From NCBI GenBank assembly GCA_964588175.1, contig CAZPNW010000085.1, forward strand, positions 1 to 14,153: a stretch of 14,153 nt of DNA, in the 5' to 3' direction. The translations under genes were made by a program, and so were the position numbers. The notes below the pieces were generated by a model. That model saw only the letters and a program-made list of their open reading frames with translations. It ran no database searches and was not told where the DNA came from. This document shows positions 6,895 through 11,884 of the stretch, in pieces (position 1 is the stretch's first letter; each line of letters begins with the position of its first letter). The DNA is from JBAZTA01 sp964588175 (lineage in GTDB: Bacteria; Omnitrophota; Gorgyraeia; Gygaellales; Profunditerraquicolaceae).

Positions 6895-7020
6895 AACGTA
6901 CTCGCGTATGACCCGATGCAATAAACAAAGAATAAATACACATACTTCCGGCGAGCATTACTTCGTCCCGTGGCTTTGCGCATCTGCTACCTCCTAGCAG
7001 AATTGCCTTTTCGCTGCCGT
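6874..7020 (-). ncRNA. c-di-GMP-I (GEMM-I) riboswitch aptamer
   Basis: The minus-strand leader contains the conserved GEMM-I elements in order. These are AAAGGCAA, a hairpin TCTGCTA-GGAGG-TAGCAGA (6983-7001), the core GCAAAGCCACGGG (6979-6967), a variable second hairpin (CTCGC/GCGAG at 6951-6955 with 6901-6905 and GTATG/CATAC at 6941-6945 with 6906-6910) and the closing block AACCGGGTTACCG. The ends pair through ACGGC (7020-7016) and GCCGT (6878-6874). The order and spacing match the class known to bind cyclic di-GMP. The first hairpin has a GGAGG loop, not the usual GNRA tetraloop. It directly follows a sigma-70 promoter and precedes the first pilin gene, consistent with c-di-GMP control of piliation known for this class in other bacteria. 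Confidence 0.9.
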
Positions 7021-7036
7021 AACTTATTACACTAAA

Positions 7037-7065
7037 ACTATAACATTTACCTAAACCATTGTCAA
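7037..7065 (-). promoter_or_regulatory. Sigma-70 promoter of the pilin operon
   Basis: On the minus strand, TTGACA (7065-7060), a 17-nt spacer and TATAGT (7042-7037) make a near-perfect housekeeping promoter. Transcription should start near 7030, about 10 nt before the first paired bases of the riboswitch, leaving a leader of about 200 nt before the first pilin. It is the only strong promoter I see for the pilin genes. I saw no convincing terminator between it and the transposase-like gene, so some readthrough from that gene is possible. Confidence 0.85.
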
Positions 7066-7105
7066 GGGTATTTGCCGATGATTAGAAAGCGTTTTCAATA
7101 TATAA

Positions 7106-8680
7106 TTACTTTGGGGCTATAGAGTTATCAATTAAGCGCGGTGAGGTTTCCATTAAAAGCCGGCAGGCGCCTTGTAAGATTATTTTTTTTTCATTGACGC
7201 GGCGACAGGCATAGGCAAGGTCTTTGAGGTAAGCATATCCGGGAGGCACAACAAATGTTAAAAGCAGCCTGTCTTTGGCTTTCTTTAACCGGCAGGGAAG
7301 TTCATAAAACAGCTTTTTCATCGTCGAGAGATCTTTTTTTCTATACCCCTGCGGAAAAAAACGCCATTTTGCATATAGATCAAGAACCTGTAAATAATAC
7401 TCTGATATCCCCTCCAGCCCCTGAGAAGGCTCTGCGCAGCCGCTCAAAAGGCTTAAAGATAGAGGGGCCTTTGAGGCTTCGGTATAGAAAAAAAGCTCCT
7501 TTTTACGATTATAGTCCTCATAACTTTCTTCTAAATTCGGCCAACGCTCCAAATAAGCGTCCACAAGTTCAGAAAGAGGCAATTCCGCAGCAGCCGTATT
7601 AGTCAAAATCACCAACCTCACTTTTTCATGCAAGCTATTCTTTAACGCGCAACCCCTTAATATAAGTTTATTGTTTACAATCGGTTGCGTAAGTTCAACA
7701 TTGACTTCGGCAATAAAAAAATCCTTCTTCCCCTGTTCAGAGCTATAAAATTTAAAACTATCAAGATAGGTTATCTTGCGGTATTGCCCATATTGCCAAG
7801 GCCATAATCCAAAGACAATCCGGGGAGTTGATTCCTTAAGATTAACATTATCAATAACTTCCAACTCCTGAGATTTATTGTCGCAAAGAGCTATGTTTAT
7901 AATCTTCTTTTTTTGTGAAGATAAGTTAATAAGAAACTGAAAGAAAAGTGCTATTGCCTGCCCTTTTTCAGGCCCCATGAATAAAACAATTGGCTTGCCA
8001 GCCGCATAACTATTAATACAACTCTTTATCTCGCTAAAAGTAACTGATAGATCAGGCGGGATGACCTCTGTTGACTGCCAAATAGTCGATAGCCGGCCGT
8101 CAAGTGAAAAATGCGAGCCGTCTTCAAATTTGATCTTAATACCGGCAGCCTCTCTAAAAGACTTCGTTATCAGTTGGCAATAAGAAGCTGGCGCAGTCAT
8201 AACCTTTTGTGTTTCAGTGAGATAAGCATAGAATTCTTTGGGCTCGATTTGACTGTCGATAAGAGCTTTTAGGCTTACGGGATACCTTAAAATTCCGGGA
8301 TTTTCATGATCCTCAAAGAGATGTTTATATAACATATACTCATTCTTCTGAGCAACATCATGCAGGGGCATACCTGATTTTTGAGCAATTATTTCATTGA
8401 AAGCTGTGCTAACGCCTAAAAGCTGATCAGCTGCTTTAAGAAAAAAGGCGCCCAAACCTGCAGCCTCAACAATATTTCTCCTTGCTTTGCGCCGCCTGCC
8501 GACCGGCATACTCAAGCTCGATTGTTTGAGAACCGCATTAATGCTTGATTTCGAAAGCTTGCTTTTAAACTTTTCAGAAATAATTGCAGATATTTTACGA
8601 CAACTCAATAAAGGATCTTTTTTCTTAATCTCAAAGATGTGTTCTACAACATCCTGATGCAATTTATAAATTACTCCCAT
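7106..8680 (-). CDS. Transposase-like protein with N-terminal helix-turn-helix, possibly domesticated
   Basis: A 524-residue protein I do not recognise as a named gene. Residues about 15-65 look like a helix-turn-helix of transposase or resolvase type (LSCRKISAIISEKF, then LSKSSINAVLKQSSLSMPVG), followed by a basic patch GRRRKARR. Farther on are features resembling an RNase H-fold DDE transposase of the IS4/IS1634 kind: FEDGSHFSLDG with Asp187, IALCDNKSQELE with Asp267, LVILTN, and YLERWPNLEESYEDY (Arg379-Trp380, Glu384/385). These are candidate, not proven, catalytic residues. It has its own consensus promoter and good ribosome binding site (AGGAG), but I find no terminal inverted repeats or target duplication around it. 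It sits between the two Tad operons, just upstream of the riboswitch. It could be a domesticated DNA-binding regulator or a remnant transposase. Confidence 0.55.
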   Translation of the reverse strand: MGVIYKLHQDVVEHIFEIKKKDPLLSCRKISAIISEKFKSKLSKSSINAVLKQSSLSMPVGRRRKARRNIVEAAGLGAFFLKAADQLLGVSTAFNEIIAQKSGMPLHDVAQKNEYMLYKHLFEDHENPGILRYPVSLKALIDSQIEPKEFYAYLTETQKVMTAPASYCQLITKSFREAAGIKIKFEDGSHFSLDGRLSTIWQSTEVIPPDLSVTFSEIKSCINSYAAGKPIVLFMGPEKGQAIALFFQFLINLSSQKKKIINIALCDNKSQELEVIDNVNLKESTPRIVFGLWPWQYGQYRKITYLDSFKFYSSEQGKKDFFIAEVNVELTQPIVNNKLILRGCALKNSLHEKVRLVILTNTAAAELPLSELVDAYLERWPNLEESYEDYNRKKELFFYTEASKAPLSLSLLSGCAEPSQGLEGISEYYLQVLDLYAKWRFFPQGYRKKDLSTMKKLFYELPCRLKKAKDRLLLTFVVPPGYAYLKDLAYACRRVNEKKIILQGACRLLMETSPRLIDNSIAPK

Positions 8681-8736
8681 TATATCTCCTAATTATCTAA
8701 GACTCATCCAGATTGGACATTTCTAATCTTGACTTT

Positions 8737-8765
8737 AATATATCACGATAATCCTAATTTGTCAA
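8737..8765 (-). promoter_or_regulatory. Sigma-70 promoter of the transposase-like gene
   Basis: On the minus strand, TTGACA (8765-8760) is followed by a 17-nt spacer and TATATT (8742-8737). This is an ideal -35 box, ideal spacing and a near-consensus -10 box. The predicted start of transcription is about 8730, giving a leader of about 50 nt before the ATG at 8680, with AGGAG six nt ahead of the start. Confidence 0.75.
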
Positions 8766-8830
8766 ATTTTATCGATAGTAATGAAAGCGTACTATATAAC
8801 TAACAATACCAGATCTTTAATAGTTACTAA

Positions 8831-8883
8831 TAAGACCCGGTCTTGGCTGGTATTAAAAACTACTTGTTAAGACCGGGTCTTAA
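8831..8883. promoter_or_regulatory. Twin palindromes AAGACC-N-GGTCTT, possible operator or cruciform
   Basis: Two copies of an odd-centred palindrome occur: AAGACCCGGTCTT (8832-8844) and AAGACCGGGTCTT (8869-8881). The second extends to the 17-bp TTAAGACC-G-GGTCTTAA. As a pair they also form one inverted repeat with a 24-nt spacer, flanked farther out by AGATCTT (8811-8817) and AAGATCT (8882-8888). They lie after the DUF192 stop codon and about 65-120 bp upstream of the -35 box of the transposase-like gene. They could be a dimeric repressor operator pair, a hairpin terminator for the DUF192 transcript (no good T tract is seen) or a mobile-element end. Confidence 0.5.
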
Positions 8884-8907
8884 GATCTCACCATTAAATA
8901 ACCACAA

Positions 8908-9276
8908 TTATATCGTAGCAGATTCAGATTGGACATTTTCGAAGGTAATAATATCACCTTCAGAAGTATGAGTGGACTTGATCGTGCCAGCAGGCAGCTC
9001 AATTACTTTAGCAGCTTTCCAATATATCGCAGATACCCGGAAGGGCCTTATTTCTGGGAGGGCTTTTACAACATGATTATCTTTCGAAAGGAACAAGGCA
9101 TCTATTGCAAAACGCATAAAGAAACAATGTATCGAATTACAAGGATCTAGAACAAGCGCTTTCCCTGCTTCCAGTTCTTTTTCACCAAGCAAACCCTTGA
9201 TGCGCTTAAAAAGCGCCTTAGCTAGTACCGCTTTATCAGCTAAGACCATATTTTTAGTTTCGTTTTTGATAAGCAT
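8908..9276 (-). CDS. DUF192 family protein
   Basis: A 122-residue protein matching the DUF192 family, whose function is not firmly known. Diagnostic segments are RIKGLLGEKELEAGKALVLD, PCNSIHCFFMRFAIDALFLS, RPFRVSAIYWKAAKVIELPAG and EGDIITF (the third is split here as RPFRVSAIYWKAAK and VIELPAG). Many family members have a signal peptide or lipobox. This one has none and starts almost directly in the domain, suggesting a cytosolic form. The ATG at 9276 lacks a recognisable Shine-Dalgarno sequence. Its C-terminal codons contain a 14-bp sequence repeated upstream of the neighbouring gene. It lies between the two Tad operons, and nothing in the sequence ties it to piliation. Confidence 0.85.
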   Translation of the reverse strand: MLIKNETKNMVLADKAVLAKALFKRIKGLLGEKELEAGKALVLDPCNSIHCFFMRFAIDALFLSKDNHVVKALPEIRPFRVSAIYWKAAKVIELPAGTIKSTHTSEGDIITFENVQSESATI

Positions 9277-9394
9277 TTTAGGGTTAAAATAATGAAGTCA
9301 ATATTAAAGGCTAAAGTACAAATATTAAAAGAGGGTTATAATTTCAAAATTTATCCTTTGAACTTTTCGGTTACCTTGATCTTCTGAGATTGAG

Positions 9395-9515
9395 AAGTTG
9401 GGTTAAGGTTAAGATATGAGTTTGGTTGTTAGGCGTAGTTGTTAGGTTACTAAAAACCCAATTACTTAACCAAACTACCAAACTAACTGCTTTACCCTTA
9501 CCCGACTACCATTAA
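9395..9515. repeat. G/T-rich imperfect inverted repeat
   Basis: The left arm contains AGTTGGGTTAAGG (from about 9396) and AGTTTGGTT (9419-9427). The right arm contains AACCAAACT (9468-9476) and CCTTACCCGACT (about 9497-9508), giving a long imperfect stem of roughly 50 bp. Each arm is itself built of short GTTAG/GTTTGG-like units. No ORF or promoter is convincing here. Together with the rest of 9277-9709 it forms a 433-bp gene-free stretch. The part nearest the DUF192 gene (9277-9394) is plain AT-rich sequence in which I see only a small CTTCT/AGAAG hairpin near 9380-9396. Confidence 0.45.
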
Positions 9516-9532
9516 CAAATAAGGATACGCCG

Positions 9533-9552
9533 CCTGCCTGCCGGCAGGCAGG
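9533..9552. repeat. Perfect 20-bp GC-rich palindrome
   Basis: CCTGCCTGCCGGCAGGCAGG is a perfect palindrome. It is not followed by a clear T tract on the minus strand and has one short T run on the plus side, so it is more likely a dispersed palindromic repeat than a terminator. From general knowledge, similar CCTGC/GCAGG palindromes recur in genomes of uncultivated bacteria. I could not test copy number here. Confidence 0.6.
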
Positions 9553-9561
9553 TTTTCTGTG

Positions 9562-9651
9562 GCAGCACCCCGCGCTTATCGGAATGGCGCGGGTACGCGC
9601 TTTCTGTCCAGCAAGGACGCACCCAGCATTCCTGTTAAGCTGGGGTGCTGC
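9562..9651. other. Cloverleaf-like structured element, possible ncRNA or non-autonomous repeat
   Basis: Outer inverted repeat GCAGCACCCC (9562-9571) and GGGGTGCTGC (9642-9651), a perfect 10-bp match, encloses three hairpins. These are CCGCGC/GCGCGG (9570-9575 with 9587-9592), GTCC/GGAC (9606-9609 with 9615-9618) and CCCAGC/GCTGGG (9622-9627 with 9639-9644). The loop of the first contains GGAATG (9581-9586) and that of the third lies over CATTCC (9627-9632), which are complementary and could form a kissing interaction. The outer stem shares a few bases with the first and third hairpins, so alternatives exist. The fold is symmetric enough to form on either strand. It is not a tRNA: there is no T-loop consensus. 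If transcribed from the upstream operon it would be its 3' UTR. Confidence 0.45.
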
Positions 9652-9656
9652 GGCAG

Positions 9657-9684
9657 CCGATAACCGATAACCGAAAACCGATAA
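9657..9684. repeat. Four tandem CCGATAA heptamers
   Basis: Four head-to-tail 7-bp units: CCGATAA, CCGATAA, CCGAAAA and CCGATAA. They lie just downstream (in transcription direction) of the ATPase fusion stop codon. An inverted single copy (TTATCGG, 9576-9582) occurs inside the neighbouring structured element. The array is probably slippage-prone. No function is evident. Confidence 0.85.
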
Positions 9685-9709
9685 CCCTATTATATTATTT
9701 TAATTATGA

Positions 9710-11872
9710 TTAAGCGATCCTGAAGATATCGTCTGAAAGAGAAATGCCCCGGATACGCATATCCTCCATAAAAGAAGGGATATACCCTGTCGCGTGATAC
9801 TCTCCCAATACACGCTTCTCCGCGTCCACCCCTACCTGCTTAAAGATAAAGATATCGCGAAGATCGATATGCAGGTCGTCTTTCATGCCGGAGATCTCAG
9901 TCACCTGAACGATCTTGCGGGAACCGTCAGGCAGCCTGGTTGTATGAACGATAATATCAATAGCCGCGGCGATCATTTCACGGATAGCCCTGATCGGAAG
10001 TTCCATCCCGGACATTAAGATCATTGAATCGAGCCTTCCTAAAACATCCTGGGTAGAATTCGCGTGGACCGTCGTCATGGAGCCGTCATGGCCGGTATTC
10101 ATTGCCTGGAGCATATCCAAGGTCTCCACCCCGCGGCATTCCCCGATGATGATCCTGTCCGGCCTCATTCTCAGGGTATTCCTGAATAATTCCCTGATAG
10201 TCACCGCGCCTTTGCCTTCGATATTAGGAGAACGTGATTCCAGCCTGACCCAATGCCTCTGGTCAAGCTTTAATTCCGCCGCGTCTTCAATAGTAACAAT
10301 ACGCTCATTTTCAGGGATAAAGCTGGATAAAACATTAAGTATCGTCGTCTTTCCCGAACCGGTGCCTCCCGACACTATTACATTCTTACGGGAGGTAACG
10401 CACGCTTTCAAGAATTCAGCGATGGCTGAATTGAGCGCTTTTAACTCAATTAATTCCTCGATCTTAAATCTTTCTTTCCTGAACTTACGGATGGTCAGCG
10501 TCGGCCCGGTTAAAGACAGCGGCGGGATAATAGCATTAACACGGGAGCCGTCGGGAAGGCGGGCATCAACCATAGGCACCGATTCATCGATACGCCTGCC
10601 TATAGGAGCGATGATACGCTCGACGATAATGCGCACCTGTTCATTAGAAATAAATTTCTTATTCGTAAGTTCGATCTTGCCGTTACGCTCAATATAAACC
10701 TCATCTTTATTATTGACCATGATATCGGTTATCGAACGGTCAGCCAATAAGTCCTCCAGCGGCCCCAGGCCTAAGGCTTCATCAAGGATCTCTTTAACCA
10801 GCTTCCTGCGTATTTCAGAAGAAGAAATAAGGCTGCCTGCCTCTTCGGCAAGAAAATTAGCGACCATCATTTCCGCCTTGTTCCTTAATTCTTTTGTCTT
10901 CTTGGTATCGCTGAAAACCTTGAGATCGACCCGCTTCAGGTTCAATTCTTCGATAAGACGGCTATGGATCCTGCGCTTTAAGAGAAGTATTTCATCCAAT
11001 TCATCGGAAGAGATAGAGATCTCGGCAAGGGTCTCGCCCATCCCCTGCGATTGCCAGAATTGCCGGGTAGGGCTTTCTATCACGGTCTGTTTCAGGCGCA
11101 GCTGGTCTATATCCCGGCGCTCGATATATAATTTATCTTCTTTCGCTAATGTCTGTCCTAATTTTTTAAGGCTTAAGGCGATCTTGGTCTTAGGGTTATC
11201 GATCACAACGGGAATGGCCCGGTTAACCGCTTGTCCCACGATCTTCCCTTCGGAGGGGACAAGCGCGAGGATATCACAGGGCAGGCTCACCCGGATCTCC
11301 TGCCAGCTGATGCTGGAAACCGATTCCGCCCGGTTTAATATGACCCGCACCATATTTAAAGGGAAATGCAGGAATTGCAGGGTATCAAGGGCCCACTTGG
11401 TCTGATACACAGAAAGGATATCGGGAGTGACGACAAGCAGGATAAGATTCGCCTGGTTCAACGCGGATACAAAAACCTCACTGAACCCTTTACCCGCGTC
11501 GATAATAATATAGTCGTACTCTTCTTCCCAGAGGGACAACGCGTCTTTGATCATTTCCGGAGACACATGGGGAGAATGCTGCGGTTTTACTACGCCTGCG
11601 AGAAAATCAATGCCGAAAGAACTTCGGGTAAGAAAAATACCCTTGTTAAAATCCTTGATGTTCTGGCGCTTCATCAAGCTGATCAGGTCGACCAGCGCTT
11701 TCTGCGGATTCAGGTCAAGCATCCTGGCCATGTCGCCGACGACTTCCAGATCAAGGTCTACCAGAAGGACTTTTTTATTCTGCTCTGTTGCCAGCACAAC
11801 GCTCAGATTAGCGGCTAAAAAAGTTTTACCGACGCCACCCTTAGTGCTGAATATTACAATGGTCTTTGCCAT
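9710..11872 (-). CDS. Fused CpaE/TadZ-like ParA ATPase and CpaF/TadA motor ATPase
   Basis: A single 720-residue cytoplasmic protein with two ATPase modules. Residues 1 to about 250 are a ParA/MinD-type domain: deviant Walker A KGGVGKT at 11-17, then VLLVDLDLEVVGDMARMLDL and a DYIIIDAGKG switch region. It matches the localisation ATPase CpaE/TadZ but lacks the N-terminal receiver-like domain usual in CpaE. After a charged linker, residues about 300-720 are the type II/IV secretion ATPase CpaF/TadA that powers pilus assembly. Visible motifs are LGPLEDLLADRSITDIMVN, the Walker A GGTGSGKT (Lys508), the Asp box ERIVTIEDAAELKL, Walker B RPDRIIIGECRG (Glu578) and the His box GSMTTVHANS. Both modules look intact. 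The gene lies 12 nt after the secretin gene in the same operon, and no strong Shine-Dalgarno sequence is seen. Gene symbols cpaE/tadZ and cpaF/tadA apply to the two halves. Confidence 0.93.
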   Translation of the reverse strand: MAKTIVIFSTKGGVGKTFLAANLSVVLATEQNKKVLLVDLDLEVVGDMARMLDLNPQKALVDLISLMKRQNIKDFNKGIFLTRSSFGIDFLAGVVKPQHSPHVSPEMIKDALSLWEEEYDYIIIDAGKGFSEVFVSALNQANLILLVVTPDILSVYQTKWALDTLQFLHFPLNMVRVILNRAESVSSISWQEIRVSLPCDILALVPSEGKIVGQAVNRAIPVVIDNPKTKIALSLKKLGQTLAKEDKLYIERRDIDQLRLKQTVIESPTRQFWQSQGMGETLAEISISSDELDEILLLKRRIHSRLIEELNLKRVDLKVFSDTKKTKELRNKAEMMVANFLAEEAGSLISSSEIRRKLVKEILDEALGLGPLEDLLADRSITDIMVNNKDEVYIERNGKIELTNKKFISNEQVRIIVERIIAPIGRRIDESVPMVDARLPDGSRVNAIIPPLSLTGPTLTIRKFRKERFKIEELIELKALNSAIAEFLKACVTSRKNVIVSGGTGSGKTTILNVLSSFIPENERIVTIEDAAELKLDQRHWVRLESRSPNIEGKGAVTIRELFRNTLRMRPDRIIIGECRGVETLDMLQAMNTGHDGSMTTVHANSTQDVLGRLDSMILMSGMELPIRAIREMIAAAIDIIVHTTRLPDGSRKIVQVTEISGMKDDLHIDLRDIFIFKQVGVDAEKRVLGEYHATGYIPSFMEDMRIRGISLSDDIFRIA

Positions 11873-11884
11873 AGTATCTACGCT

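Larger units (their letters stand above)
8709..8938. repeat. 14-bp direct repeat AAATGTCCAATCTG, two copies
   Basis: The plus-strand sequence CAGATTGGACATTT occurs at 8709-8722, in the predicted leader of the transposase-like gene, and again at 8925-8938, inside the last codons of the DUF192 gene. The two copies are in the same orientation and 216 bp apart. Given here as the span between the copies. They may be binding sites or a duplicated element end. No inverted partner was found downstream of the transposase-like gene. Confidence 0.6.

Noticed and set aside
6857..6982. Minus-strand 41-codon ORF (MRKATGRSNARRKY...) with AGGAGGT upstream
   Set aside because: It lies entirely inside the c-di-GMP aptamer and terminator. 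The apparent Shine-Dalgarno sequence is the loop of the first aptamer hairpin, and the start overlaps the conserved core. RNA structure explains the sequence better.
7255..7602. Plus-strand 115-codon ORF
   Set aside because: It is antisense within the transposase-like gene, has no promoter or ribosome binding site and no known motif.
7106..8938. A complete insertion sequence with terminal inverted repeats
   Set aside because: The 14-bp repeat near the upstream edge is direct, not inverted, and no partner was found downstream of 7106. No target-site duplication could be recognised.
9533..9552. Intrinsic terminator for the ATPase operon
   Set aside because: The palindrome is strong, but on the minus strand it is followed by GCGGCG and not by a T tract.
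9562..9651. tRNA or integron attC site
   Set aside because: The cloverleaf shape is suggestive, but there is no T-loop consensus, no anticodon arm of proper size and no attC R-box pattern.
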